DNA of 64,000 bases, taken from contig NC_050735.1 of NCBI RefSeq assembly GCF_014529535.1, forward strand, positions 4,785,739 to 4,849,738. Reading direction: 5' to 3'. This document shows, piece by piece, positions 1 to 10,988 of the stretch. The notes beneath the pieces are model-generated. The model made no database searches and was not told the DNA's origin. It worked only from the letters and a program-made list of their open reading frames with translations. The position numbers and the translations under genes are program-made. The stretch comes from Bradysia coprophila (Eukaryota; Arthropoda; Insecta; Diptera; Sciaridae). Position 1 is the stretch's first letter; the number at the start of each line of letters is the position of its first letter.

Positions 1-655
1 TTGATAACATCACATCTAGTGACGAAAAAAAACCTCGTTTCGCAACGTGTTGCATACAACGCTTTATGCAACCAGCTGCGAAAAGTGAACTTTCGAAATG
101 CAAACTTACCACAAATTTGTTTACGACAAAAATTCGAATTTTTTAAATTACTTTAATAATAGAAGCCCGACCTGTCAAGTAATGAGTCACAGTCATTATG
201 CATACGTCACCCAAATCAGGCATGAGAAAGTTCACCTTTCGCAGTGCCATTGCATAAATAACTATTTCATGCTAGATGCGTCGAAAACCGTATTTTTCAT
301 GTTTGCCCTCGCTCCGCTGGTGCAGAAAACTTGGATATAGTGCTGAAAAAATCAACGTCACAACACCTGTAACACGACATACTATTACATGACTAACTAG
401 TGATAAAAAGATGACAAGTTGAATTTTTGTTGATCCGAGGCGTAACAGAGGTCAATAAACAAACTAAAACGAGATATTTCATTTTTATCCCAAGTTATGT
501 TATGGATTTTTCATGCTGAGGGAGTCGAAAGTTGTAGTGCTTGAAACATGAAAAGTATAGGTTTTCGACGCGTGTAGCATGTAAAATCCATTACATAGTT
601 TTCGTATGTCTATGGACATCAGCAACCACAGACACTGAGCTATCGGTCTGCAAAT
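1..655. other. Upstream intergenic DNA, nothing recognised
   Basis: AT-rich sequence with no open frame that resembles a protein family. Nothing is supported here apart from the left target duplication of the miniature element that follows (CTGCAAAT at 648-655). Confidence 0.5.
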
Positions 656-826
656 CAATGAAAGTATAAACCAGGTATGGTCTATTCATACAAACCGGAG
701 GACATAGCGATTTCATATAAACAAACTCATCTCTCATGAGAGGTGAGTTTCTTTATATGAAATCGCTATGTCCTCCGCTCCACACAAAGTTTGACATTCG
801 ACCATACCTTGTGTTGACGTTCATTG
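656..826. mobile_element. hAT-like miniature element with an 80-bp central palindrome
   Basis: A 171-bp element flanked by perfect 8-bp direct repeats CTGCAAAT (648-655 and 827-834), the target-duplication length typical of hAT transposons. Its ends are inverted repeats starting CAATGAA and containing AGGTATGGTC / GACCATACCT. The core at 697-776 is a near-perfect palindrome with no loop: the two 40-base halves are complementary with only two mismatches, starting GGAGGACATAGCG and ending CGCTATGTCCTCC. There is no coding capacity, so it would have moved with a transposase made elsewhere. It lies about 250 bp upstream of the GlnRS start codon. The boundaries follow from the target duplication; assignment to hAT is inferred from duplication length and the CAATG end. 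Confidence 0.75.
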
Positions 827-1075
827 CTGCAAATCAACTAAAAAATTGAAATATTTTTTTTTGAAATTTTGAACACTCACCGCAAAAAAAAACGTCCACA
901 CTGAACGCATCCTCGTTGAGCAAAAAGTAGAACGTCAACATCCGTCACCCGCCTCTCTCTGTTCTATTCAATACATCACACGGTCAACACCAAAATTAGA
1001 AGAAAAAACAAAAAGTTACCACGTTAGCTGGTTGATGCAATTTTAGCTAAGCACATCAATCGAAATACTCATAAA

Positions 1076-3530
1076 ATGGCCAACACCGCGGATCTAATCC
1101 CAAAATTTGTGGCTCTGGGAATGAGCGAACAGAAGGTCAGTGATGATTGTGAATTTAAATTTTCAGTGGGCAGCACTACAACCGGCAATTTATTGTTTTG
1201 AAATTAGGCCATCGAAACGATAAAAAATGCAAATTTAACAAAGCATTTGGAAGCGGCACTGAACGAATGTAAAGGTGTCCAACTGGCGGATGGAGTTGGT
1301 ATGCTACTCTACCATTTGGCCACCAAAATTAAACCACAAATCGTCCAAAATGGCCTACCAATTTTGGTTAAGTTGATTGTTGACAAGAAGTTGGACACAA
1401 CTGTTCGAATAGATGTTGCCCTGGATTTCGTTCTGAGTCGGGGCCAATCGAAGGAAGCTATTAACATTGCTGAACTGGAGACAGCTTGTGGGGTTGGCGT
1501 TGTCGTAACACCGGAACAGATTGAATCGGCCGTCGATGAGGTTATCAAAGCCAATAAGCCCGCCATCATAGAGCAACGATATCGCTTTAATGTTGGGAAA
1601 ATAATGCAAGAAATTCGTACGAAATTGCCATGGGCCGACGGTAAACATGTTAAGAGCGAAATTGAAGTGCAGCTATTTGATTTGTTGGGCGAAAAAACTG
1701 CTGCTGATCTGGCTCCACCGCCGAAAGTCGAAAAGAAACCGAAGGAGAAGAAAGAGCAGGCGAAAGAGACTGCATCGGCAGCGGAAAGCTCTTCCGTTAA
1801 AGATGGTGCGCATTCCATAGCAGAGCTAATGAAAAAGGTACGTTTTCATGCGCCCGGTGAAAATCACAAGACTGACGGCTATGTCGTTACTGAACATACC
1901 GAAAGACTTCTGAAACAACATCTGAAAGAAACATCCGGCATGGTACGAACTCGTTTTCCACCAGAACCGAATGGCATTTTGCACATTGGTCACGCCAAAG
2001 CAATTAACATCAATTTTGGCTATGCTGCAGCTCAAAACGGCACCTGCTACTTACGTTATGATGATACAAATCCCGAAAAGGAAGAAGAAAAATTCTTTAT
2101 CGGCATCAAAGACATGGTCGAGTGGTTGGGGTACAAACCTGCGAAAATCACGCACTCATCGGATAACTTTCAGCAACTGTACGATTGGGCAGTGGTGTTA
2201 ATCAAAAAGGGTTTGGCCTACGTGTGTCATCAGGGTGCCGATGAAATGAAAGGATTCAATCCGTTACCTTCGCCTTGGCGTGATCGCCCCATTGAGGAGA
2301 GTCTTCAACTTTTCGAGGATATGAAAAATGGAAAAATTGACGAGGGTCAAGCTACACTTCGTATGAAAATCACATTGGAAGAAGGAAAAATGGATCCAGT
2401 CGCTTATAGGTGAGTAGCTCGACAGGTCGGTATCGCAATCGTTCTAACATTTCCGTTGCAGAATAAAATTCGTTTCTCATCATCGCACGAAAGACGAATG
2501 GTGCATCTATCCAACCTACGACTACACACATTGCCTCTGCGACAGTATCGAAAACATTACGCACTCATTGTGCACAAAGGAGTTCCAGTCCCGTCGATCG
2601 TCCTACTACTGGTTGTGCAACGCATTGGACATTTACTGTCCCGTTCAATGGGAATATGGCCGACTGAATGTCAACTACACTGTTGTTTCGAAGCGAAAAA
2701 TCGCTAAACTCATTACCGAAGGCATCGTAGAGGATTGGGACGATCCCAGATTATTTACATTGACAGCATTGCGACGACGAGGATTTCCGGCGGAAGCAAT
2801 TAACAATTTCTGTGCACTCGTCGGTGTCACCGGAGCTCAGGGAGCTATTGATCCGTCCATGTTAGAAGCATCAGTTCGCGATTATTTGAATTCTACTGCG
2901 TCTCGAGTTTTGGCGGTGCTTGAACCGCTGAAAATCACCATTTCGAACTTCCCATACGACAAGCCGCAACGAATAACCGTACCGAAATTTCCGAACGATC
3001 CGACACTCGGCAGCCGTGATATCGTGTTTGATAAAGTAATTTATATCGAACAGAGCGATTTCAAAGAAGTTCCAGACAAGGGATATCGTCGATTGGCTCC
3101 CGAGCAAACCGTTGGACTTCGGCATGCCGGTTTTGTGCTGAAAGTTGACAGAGTTGTCAAAAATGATCAAGGAATCGTCACGGAACTCGTTTGCTCATGC
3201 CAAAGTACAGACACAGCTGCCAAACCGAAAGCGTTCGTGCAGTGGGTATCTCATCCCATTGAAATAGAGGTCAGACTATATGAATCGTTGTTCCGGCATA
3301 AGAATCCGGAAGATGCGAATGAAGTGCCTGGAGGATTTTTGAGTGATTGTGATCTGAACTCGTTGACCAAATTGACTTCGTACGTGGATGCGTCATTGAG
3401 CAAGTGCCAAGTCTACGAAAAATTCCAATTCGAACGGATTGGATTCTTCTCTGTTGATCCGGATTCAACCAGCAAACGCTTAGTGTTCAACCGCACTGTA
3501 ACATTGAAGGAAGACTCCGGCAAGAACTAA
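1076..3530 (+). CDS. GlnRS: Cytosolic glutaminyl-tRNA synthetase (3 exons)
   Basis: Charges tRNA-Gln with glutamine in the cytosol (class I aminoacyl-tRNA synthetase). Exons: 1076-1135, 1208-2409 and 2462-3530, giving 776 residues, close to the roughly 780 of fly GlnRS. Introns are 72 and 52 bp with GTCAGT and GTGAGT donors. The start ATG is in a good context (ATAAAATGGCC) and encodes [18 protein letters not shown]. Residues 1 to about 165 match the eukaryotic N-terminal GlnRS domain, followed by a charged Lys/Glu linker (about 165-190). The catalytic core has [15 protein letters not shown] with HIGH at about residues 279-282, and the KMSKS-equivalent VVSKRK near residue 496. The C-terminal half matches the anticodon-binding beta-barrels. 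The gene converges on PAGR1, with 76 bp between stop codons. Family assignment is near certain; exon edges are inferred from frame and splice sites. Confidence 0.96.
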
Positions 3531-3563
3531 TGGTTCATCTTAATACTTTGTTATATTTGACGA

Positions 3564-3569
3564 AATAAA
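3564..3569 (+). promoter_or_regulatory. Polyadenylation signal of GlnRS
   Basis: AATAAA lies 33 bp after the GlnRS stop codon, inside the 76-bp gap between the convergent GlnRS and PAGR1 genes. The GlnRS 3' end probably overlaps or abuts the PAGR1 3' end. Confidence 0.6.
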
Positions 3570-3606
3570 ATGAAATTTTGTGGATAATTTTGGTGTTAAG
3601 ATTAGA

Positions 3607-4059
3607 CTATGACCCTGATTCCTTCGGCGTCACTGGTCCACTCGATGAAGATAGTCTGTGTTTTTTCATTGCATCCAGTACACCAGCAAAGTTTGCAGTT
3701 TTCTTTTTCGCTGATGTTTTTGGTGTTGTGTTCGGGCGTACTCTCATCGTCGGCTTGGCAACTTCATCCATAAAATCGAATTCCTTATTCTTAGTCACAC
3801 TGCAAGAGATCGAAATTAAATCGTTTCACTAAATGGGTCTACGCTCTCGAACGAACGTCTCTTTTTCCGGTGTTACTGGAATCTCGGCTTCAACAGCAGT
3901 CGGTGGTGTAGGAACCGATCGTCTACCGGGGCATTTCCATTGAAGGTCGAGAATCGAACCGTTCTCAAGTTTTTGGTACATTGCCTCTAGTTCTTCTGGC
4001 GGTGGTTCGAGGTCTTCGTCATCAGCGAGACATGGAATCGACCAGTTAGATGAATTCAT
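3607..4059 (-). CDS. PAGR1: PAXIP1-associated glutamate-rich protein 1 (PAGR1/PA1)
   Basis: Small nuclear subunit of the KMT2C/D (fly Trr) histone H3K4 methyltransferase complex with UTX; this role is known for the family and not visible in the sequence. Two exons on the minus strand, 4059-3857 and 3799-3607, give 131 residues. The N-terminal part has NWSIPCLADDEDLEPPPEE, then a MYQKLENGSILDLQWKCPGRR-type segment and PTPP, matching the conserved PAGR1 core. The second exon has EFDFMDE and the block from TTPKTSAKKK to LDAMKKHR seen in PAGR1 C-termini. The 57-bp intron uses GTTCGT as donor and TTGCAG as acceptor; other frame-compatible sites exist (for example GTAACA further upstream), so this junction is the weakest part. 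It is divergent from mRpS9, with 464 bp between start codons. Confidence 0.82.
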
Positions 4060-4523
4060 CCGGGAGATTCGAGAAAAAGTGTAAATAATCCAAACGTAAA
4101 TAAACAATTACATGATTGGCAGCGCAGCAAGAGCGATATGTCAAAGATTTAGCTTCGGATGCGTTCAATTGGTCTATGAGAATTTGTTGCCTCTTGGGCT
4201 CCTTGGGCTCTTGAACAAAAATTGGGAACGTGAAACGAATTACGCAAACTACATGCATCATACCCGATCTGTTCTACTGTTACACAAATGTAAGAAATCA
4301 AAGCAATCGCTTTAATAAGTTGTCACCCTCACGGTACCGAAATTTGAATTTCCTATGACTGACATCAGTGCCATCAGTGAACTAACCCAAAAAGAGAGAA
4401 ACCTTCACGATGGTCTATTTCTCTCACTCTCTTATATTTCTCAAATCTCGCACAGTGTATGACAGTTCACTCAAGAAGAAAAATATCTTCGGTGTCCTCA
4501 TCAATGGAACATTAAGCTGAACG
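4060..4523. promoter_or_regulatory. Shared divergent promoter region of PAGR1 and mRpS9
   Basis: These 464 bases separate the start codons of PAGR1 (minus) and mRpS9 (plus), so both promoters and 5' UTRs should lie here. I see no clear TATA box or recognised core element. A tract of CTCTC/GAGAG-like sequence around 4390-4450 could be regulatory, but this is only suggestive. Confidence 0.45.
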
Positions 4524-6621
4524 ATGTCCATTAATACATTAATATTTCGTGTTCTGCCACGGAATCCAGTGCTCGGTAGCTGGAAACATCTAGGTGGCAG
4601 CCAACTGGGATGCTTAACAAATGTGGTAATTGACCAATCTAATTGTTTTTGCGTAACTCAACAGTCTAACCTCAATTTCAACTCGCCGATAAACCAAAAT
4701 TGTTAAGCAAGTGACAGAATGTACATTGTACCCTAATGTTTCAGTTAAACTCCAATTCCAATGCATACGCGACGAGTTTTACGGTGACATCTAGACCAGC
4801 TCCAGCAGGAGAAAAGCAGCAAACAAAAACCGTCAGCAAGGTAATGCAGGCATATTTGGAACGAGCCAAGGAACACGATGAATTCATGAAAGTCAAAGAC
4901 GAAGAGTTTCGCATTGGAAAGCGGCATTTGGCTAATATGATGGGAGAAGATCCGGAGACGTTTACTCAGCAAGACATTGACGTAAGTTCAAGTTGATGCG
5001 TAGTCGACAGAGTGTTATTATGAAAGAGAAATATTTTGACAAGTACCCCAAGACAACTGGTCTTCGGTCCTCTCAAACATGTTGAAAGAGAAAACAATAT
5101 TTTGACAAGTACCCCAAGGCAAGTTATAATTAACTAGTCTTCGGTTCTCTCGCTCTGATCATAACAGTCTATTCGGTGATTTAAAGAAAATTGTTTGTCC
5201 TTTCCAGAATGCCATCGCCTATCTATTTCCTTCAGGTTTATATGATAGTCGAGCGAGACCGTTTATGAAACCCCCAGAGGAAGTATTTCCGCAGCGTAAA
5301 GCAGCTGAATTTGACGAATCGGGTCGACCACATCACAGCATGTTTTATACAGGAAAACCGAATTACTACCAACTTCTTTACGTAAGCGGCGAATGATTCC
5401 CACTCATAAATTGGATCTTGTGTCTAATCAAACGTTTCTTCCACATACCAGGAAATTGTTGAGCATATCAACCAGTCGAACAGTTTCGAAGATCGTATGA
5501 TCCGTCAGCAGAAAACTGTCGATCCAGCACTTCAATTGTAAGTTTTCGTTTTATTGGTAGAGATAGAGATACCCAACTAAACTGACCGTTTACGTTTTAG
5601 ATCTATGTCGGGCGCACAATGGGTGTCTAAAGACGATCTCGAAAATATATTAGTCGAAACGATTGGCGATTTGGACTATCAAAATTTTATCACTGCCATG
5701 GAACGGCTGTGCTCGTTGCCATACTCGTATCGACTGAAGGATTTCATTATGAAGTATCGTAAACCTCTGCTAGCACGAACGAACGTTTATGAAATAGCGA
5801 AGCCTAAATATGATACTGATGGACGGATGTACGTGACAACTTATGGTTCGTTTTGCGAAAATGTATGCTCAGTCGGTGTTATATTGAGAGAAACTTTTTT
5901 TTTAGAATGTTTGCGAAAGAGCGCTCGGGGCGATGTTACGGTCAGATCACCAGGTAGTGGAAAGATTTCCATAAATGGAAAGGACATTTTATACTTTCGA
6001 GACATACAACCAAGAGAGCAGGTAAGGTACTTTTGTCTCACACAGAATTTTGAAGTGTGTTTGGCGACCCGAATTTAAAGACAACCACGGTTGATTGAAC
6101 AGTTCCTTTGTCTTTAGAAGTGTTGAAAAAACAGCCCAATTGATAAATAAACTTATAATCCCTGATACCATCCTCAGCGTACTTCACTTCCCCCCAGTAT
6201 TCAGGAGATCTTCTTTGAAAAAATATTTTCTTCAATTTTCTCAAAGACCCCGACTAGACTTGATATCAAATTGAGAATTCTTTCATCGTTTTTCAGCTTC
6301 TATTTCCACTACTCTTCGCAAGAATGAACGATAAAGTGGACGTGGAAGCCAACGTCGAGGGAGGCGGCCCGTCCGGACAAGCTGGTGCTGTTCGATGGGG
6401 CATAGCAATGTGTTTGAGAAGTTTCGTCGATGCTGAAACTGTTGAACGAATGAGGCTAGGTAATTATTACCATTTGGGTTTATGCGTCCTTGTAATTTTG
6501 TTGATTTAAATTTTGACATCGATGTTTAGCTGGATTACTGCAACGAGACTACAGAAGGAGGGAACGAAAGAAGCCAGGACAAGCGAAAGCTCGAAAGAAG
6601 TTCACATGGCAGAAGCGTTAA
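4524..6621 (+). CDS. mRpS9: Mitochondrial ribosomal protein S9 (uS9m), 8 exons
   Basis: Component of the mitochondrial small ribosomal subunit, encoded in the nucleus. Exons: 4524-4625, 4745-4981, 5208-5381, 5452-5537, 5601-5845, 5906-6021, 6297-6459 and 6530-6621; the total is 404 residues, about the size of fly mRpS9. The first exon is basic and hydrophobic, as expected for a mitochondrial presequence. The central region is metazoan-specific mS9 sequence. The last about 120 residues are the uS9 domain, with [10 protein letters not shown], the signature [16 protein letters not shown] at about residue 342, and the basic tail [17 protein letters not shown] that reaches toward the decoding centre in the family. 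The intron 5846-5905 has a GTTCGT donor, is exactly 60 nt and lacks stops, so retention would add 20 residues in frame. A repetitive element sits in the second intron. AATAAA follows at 6641. Confidence 0.93.
5011..5170 (+). repeat. GTGTTAT-type repeat element, copy A (in mRpS9 intron 2)
   Basis: First of three related elements in the window (others near 33217 and 54518). It starts AGTGTTATTATGAAAGAGA and ends CTCTGATCATAACAGTCTATT, so the ends are short inverted repeats (TGTTATGAT / ATCATAACA). Inside are two diverged tandem units, each with TTTTGACAAGTACCCCAAG followed by a CTTCGGT-CTCTC block. It occupies most of the 226-bp intron 4982-5207, which makes this intron the second longest in the gene. 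Confidence 0.75.
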
Positions 6622-6640
6622 ATTGTAGAAAAGGAATTAG

Positions 6641-6646
6641 AATAAA
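6641..6646 (+). promoter_or_regulatory. Polyadenylation signal of mRpS9
   Basis: AATAAA lies 19 bp after the mRpS9 stop codon. Confidence 0.6.
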
Positions 6647-6745
6647 GTCAATGAATCGAAAGTTCAAATGTTATAGTTTGAAGCAATGGCATCACAAATG
6701 AAGAAATGGCTGTATTAGATGAGGTAAGCAACGACTTTCTTAATC

Positions 6746-7069
6746 CTAAAAAAATATTTCTACACGAATTTCTACCACATTTTGGATTGCAAAGGCAGTT
6801 ATTTCTAGTGGAATCGTCTCAGAAACAGTCTTGTTTTCAGTAACGTTTTTTACGCTTTGATTTCCACCATCTTTCATATAAATTGATTTTCCGTCGGGGG
6901 CATATTCAACGTCTTGTAAATAATTTACTTTACTTTGATAATTCAATTTTAAAAGGTCGTACAGGGCAGTCCAAGCCTGAATTCGCTTCAATGATTTCCT
7001 GTACAGAAAGACCCTTTTGTCAATTTTAACCATAATTGCTTGTAATAGGGAGACGTTACCAATCAACAT
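6746..7069 (-). CDS. Unrecognised 107-codon open frame
   Basis: An open frame of 107 codons on the minus strand, which I do not recognise. It is rich in Lys, Ile and Val, with no signal peptide or motif I can name. It could be a piece of a degraded mobile element, an exon of an unrecognised gene, or chance. It lies about 300 bp from another orphan minus-strand frame (7377-7625), but I could not link the two by convincing splice sites. Confidence 0.15.
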   Translation of the reverse strand: MLIGNVSLLQAIMVKIDKRVFLYRKSLKRIQAWTALYDLLKLNYQSKVNYLQDVEYAPDGKSIYMKDGGNQSVKNVTENKTVSETIPLEITAFAIQNVVEIRVEIFF

Positions 7070-7376
7070 CAGTTAAAAATAGAGACTGATTTCTCTAATC
7101 TAAAGAAAGAACTAAGGCAAAACGTCCGTTCTCCATATACAAGATTATTAATTTATCAGCAGGAAGTGCAATTCGAACAGAACAATCAGGCAGACATTAT
7201 ACTGCGTTCAATTTTAGTAAAATATTAAAAAATGATTCTGACTCAAAAATATAGCAACGTGTTCAGTTCAACCTTTAGAAAAGTGCCATCCTTTCTTTGA
7301 TTAAATCATCGATTGCCGCTTACAGTTTGATTTACAAATATTCTTTTGTTTATCTGTGCAGAACTATCGTGAATTC

Positions 7377-7625
7377 TTAGCTAATTTCTGGCACACTATG
7401 TACAAATTCTCGTTCCAAACTTATGCTAAAAGGCTTTCTAGTAAATTTGATTCCAGAACTTGCCTCCGGCTCGCACAGTACTGTTCCGTAGATACTGCGT
7501 TTCTTTCGTGAAGATAGACGACTTATTTTTGTTGTATAAGTTGAATCGTACAATACAAACAATCCTAAGCGGTAGCTCTTATCTTTAAAGCCTCCACATT
7601 TTACAATTGTCAATTCTGTGTTCAT
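7377..7625 (-). CDS. Unrecognised 82-codon open frame starting with ATG
   Basis: A minus-strand frame of 82 codons with its own ATG (7625-7623), starting MNTELTIVKCGGFKDKSYR and ending HSVPEIS. Composition looks more protein-like than most chance frames here (few Lys/Asn runs, mixed residues), but I cannot assign a family. It may be a small gene, or a fragment of a mobile element, since elements are frequent in this region. Confidence 0.2.
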   Translation of the reverse strand: MNTELTIVKCGGFKDKSYRLGLFVLYDSTYTTKISRLSSRKKRSIYGTVLCEPEASSGIKFTRKPFSISLEREFVHSVPEIS

Positions 7626-7884
7626 GCTAGGAGCAGTGTTGTTTTTGTTGTCAATAACAGTCTTTATGCCTCGCTTTAGACAGTCTATCGAATGTAGGCA
7701 TAATAGTAATCTGCCTCAACAACCAACAAAGTGTTTGGGGCTAGTCAATTACTATGTCAGAATCAGTTTCACCGCTTATGATTCTATCCTTTCATGATGG
7801 GTCAAAAATCTTGCAAGTGTACTCTGAACAATTTTATTACCATTCATTATCAAAATATTCTACTGAACACCCTTGGCGCCGAGT

Positions 7885-8249
7885 AGGGCTCGGAACAGAT
7901 CGTTCTGAATCTGAAAAAAAGCGAAAATTTCAGATTCAGATCCAGATCTCAGGCGGCGTGATCTGATCTGATCTGAAATCTGAAAATCAGTATGACTATT
8001 TGTTAATTTATTAGAAATTCTTGAACTGCAAGACTCCGCGAGTGCAGGGGAACTAATAAAATCAAAAATATTTCTATAATAGTAGCAAGTTTTGGAATAT
8101 TGAAATTTTAATCTTGGGACTTCAAATCGCTTCAGATCGTTCAGATTGGATCAGATTCAAGTCTTCAGATATCAGATCAGAATCAGATCAGATCAAAATT
8201 TTCAGATCAGATTTCAGATTTCATATTGATCTGATCTGTTCCGAGCCCT
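7885..8249. mobile_element. Miniature inverted-repeat element built of CAGATC-type repeats
   Basis: A 365-bp non-coding element. Its 17-base terminal inverted repeats are AGGGCTCGGAACAGATC and the complement GATCTGTTCCGAGCCCT. Flanks are CGCCGAGT on the left and AGCCGAGT on the right, an 8-bp duplication with one mismatch; if the element is taken to start TAGGG, a perfect 6-bp GCCGAG duplication remains. Subterminal DNA on both sides is an amplified array of CAGATC / TCTGATCTGA motifs in opposite orientations (7936-7990 and 8130-8240). The TAGGG-type end suggests hAT, an inference. Confidence 0.75.
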
Positions 8250-8256
8250 AGCCGAG

Positions 8257-10200
8257 TGCCGAGTGAAACTAGTAGGTGTTGAAAACCGGTTCTCTTAACA
8301 ATGATTTTTCCGATCGACCTTGTGATAGCTGCACACTCCACTTCTTTTAACTTCAACCGATTTAATGAGACTTGTATTGCTTTCTTTGACAAACGATTCA
8401 AATCTGTTTGCGGTTTGAGCTTTGAACCCTCACATTGGCAATCGAATAGTGGAAAGCAGACGTGTTAACTATGACGCCATTTAGTGCATATATGTACGTA
8501 TTTTACTGGTATGGTGTGTATGGTAAGTTTACTTTTCTCCAAATTAGGAGACCTTGAAATTCTGTTGCCTACTGTAGATTTATTTAAAAGCTGATAGATG
8601 TAAACAAATATGCTGCTTTTTCTCTTCACCATTTGCGAATTCAATTAAGCAATAACATGGTCATTAACCGCCGAAATTGGCACTTTTTTTAATAATAAAA
8701 AATGTTTATCCATTTCCATCGTCCAACACAGTTAAACAAAAAAAAATTTATCAAATTATCAAATGTTTTGACGTCAATGTAACAAATTCGCGCGTAATTT
8801 CGAAAGCTTTTTGAAACAAACACTTGACGAATGGGAAAAAAAACCATGTAATCAAACTATTTAGGAAAACCGACTATTAGGAATCCCATCTATTTATCAT
8901 ATCGATTCATTGATTGATCGGTTAGCTGGTTGGTCCACCCACGAAATTATGTTTATGTCTTGTAGCAATTGATTCGCTAAACAATTGAATTTTTGCCGAT
9001 AAAAAAGGCACTAAGAATAATTTGCATATTATTGATTTTTTGGCTGTTGTCGTTTTTTTTATCACTTTGCGATCAAAAAATACGTTACCTTTTAAATGTG
9101 TGACGATACATGTCTGAGCAACGTTACACGATAATCATTTGTGATCATCTTCCCACACGAACTAAATTTCCAACTAAGCTATCGCGTAGTACACAAAAAA
9201 AAACTTTGATTATAGCTATGTTTACGATTAATCGTTGAGAATATCTGCAGATGAAATATAATTATTGTTAGCAAGGTCTATTAATGATAGTGATGGTGAT
9301 CGTTAGAATTGTCGGTACAACAAAGTTTCGACAAACGAGAATTAGACAGACTTAAGATGCACTATGATCAAGCATAAATTAAGTACGAACATCCTCTAGA
9401 GCTGTTTGACCATTATATTAGGTTACGTCCCTGATGTAGATTAGTTGCAAAATGAAGATAATTTTCAAAAAAAATATTGATGAATCGTAGTCTTTTAACG
9501 GAAGAGCGGAGTAACATTTTGAAAATGTTATTGTGTCACTAGGCAATATGATCGCTAACTTCCCTGATTTCATTGAAAATATTAGACAATAAGTTACCAA
9601 ACTCGAAGGACCCAACGACATAAATGGTTTTCCTGCTGTGTAATATAGACAGAAACGATTTCTTCTTCTTGAACTTTGCCTCCAAAGCTACCAACGCAAG
9701 GTGCAAATACATCCAGTTTCTATCAATCACGTATGCAACCGATAGACGCTGTAAACCCCTGTTGGTCTTTCTTAAGACAGCAATTCTATCAAATCCTATC
9801 ATAATGTTTGTATTGTAAACTGTACTATTGTGTACTACTATGTAGCAGTGCCTATTTTCGAGAACCTTTTCTCTTGAAAACTCCATGGAATTTCTCGAAA
9901 AACATTCTCAGCAAATCGGGAAAATTCAGGAAAATATTTTCAAGAAAAAATATGGGCTCTGCCTAAAATTTTATTTTATTGAATTTAAAAGATCAGCTTT
10001 ACGAGTTGAAACTCAGATTGATGGAGAACGAAGTTTTTCCATTACGATTCGCATTATATCCTTTCTATTCTCTGCGAGGCATCTAGTAAAAATTTAGTAA
10101 GCACATCGTGTACAGCCTTTTTTACAGTCTTGTTGTACCGGATTTCTATACTAAGGAAATTTTATTGATTTTTTTGTAAATTTATCAGTACCTCCACTGT
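8257..10200. other. Intergenic AT-rich DNA, no gene seen
   Basis: No protein-like frame. A stretch at about 9890-9950 has TTCTC/GAAAA-rich degenerate short repeats like those at 14690-14770, 42830-42900 and 45800-45860. Two overlapping antisense frames around 9540-9886 look like chance. Confidence 0.5.
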
Positions 10201-10208
10201 AAGTCCTC

Positions 10209-10980
10209 CGAGGGGGAAACCACTCTTTTTTATTGATGTGATTAACATGATTAACCAGTGATTAGCATTATGACGAATTGATTTTTTCTTTTCTTAATTT
10301 TTTTGCTGTTTCGGTTTCCGTTTTCCAGAAGGTTTCATTTAGAATTCCCCCAAAAACCGTAGAACGCATATGATTTCAGAATTATCGACATTGTCGTCCC
10401 TGACGAGTCCCCCAATGTGCTGTTTCCACATAGATTTCACGGGAATTTTATGTAAGTGAACTAGTTAGTTTTGAAATCAGCGGGACGAAACGGTGTCTTT
10501 AGGTACTTTAGGAATGGAATGACGTGACTTGGACAATCGTGTAATTTTGATGTTAATTTTTGAAAAAAGAAAAAAGAAATTTCGCAATTTCTTCGTTTTT
10601 GACCTTGACTCAAGATTTGTTCCTTGTTTGTCTCCTAGAGTGTTTTTTGCTTTTTGTCGGTTCCTTTAGTGTGACAACTTTGTGCTGTTCGGAGTTTACA
10701 AGAACTCGTCGAAGTGCGAAGTTCGAGTGGTTGTAACAGGATGCGAATTCGAGTTTCTCATTTAAGTGTTCTTGCAACCTTCGGGTGGCAAGTAAAAGAC
10801 TGTTTTGTTGAAACCAGCATTTGACCGGTGGAATCGTCGCAAAACTACAAATAAACGTGAAATATAGCGGTTAATCATTGTTAATCACCGATTAACCGTT
10901 TGGATTCACAAAACTTATGTTTCTGATTAACAGATTAACTGATTAACCATGTTAATCACAAAATAGTGGTTTCCCCCTCG
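10209..10980. mobile_element. hAT-like non-autonomous element, perfect 8-bp target duplication
   Basis: A 772-bp element bounded by perfect 8-bp direct repeats AAGTCCTC (10201-10208 and 10981-10988). Its ends are 16-base perfect inverted repeats, CGAGGGGGAAACCACT and AGTGGTTTCCCCCTCG. Both subterminal regions carry many GATTAA / TTAATC motifs (10235-10265 and 10865-10960), resembling the subterminal transposase-binding repeats of hAT elements. The interior has no open frame. It is an internally empty derivative or MITE that needs a transposase in trans. The intact ends and duplication indicate fairly recent insertion. Confidence 0.85.
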
Positions 10981-10988
10981 AAGTCCTC

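Noticed and set aside
1309..1818. 169-codon antisense open frame across GlnRS exon 2
   Set aside because: A shadow of the GlnRS coding frame; no family resemblance and no independent start context.
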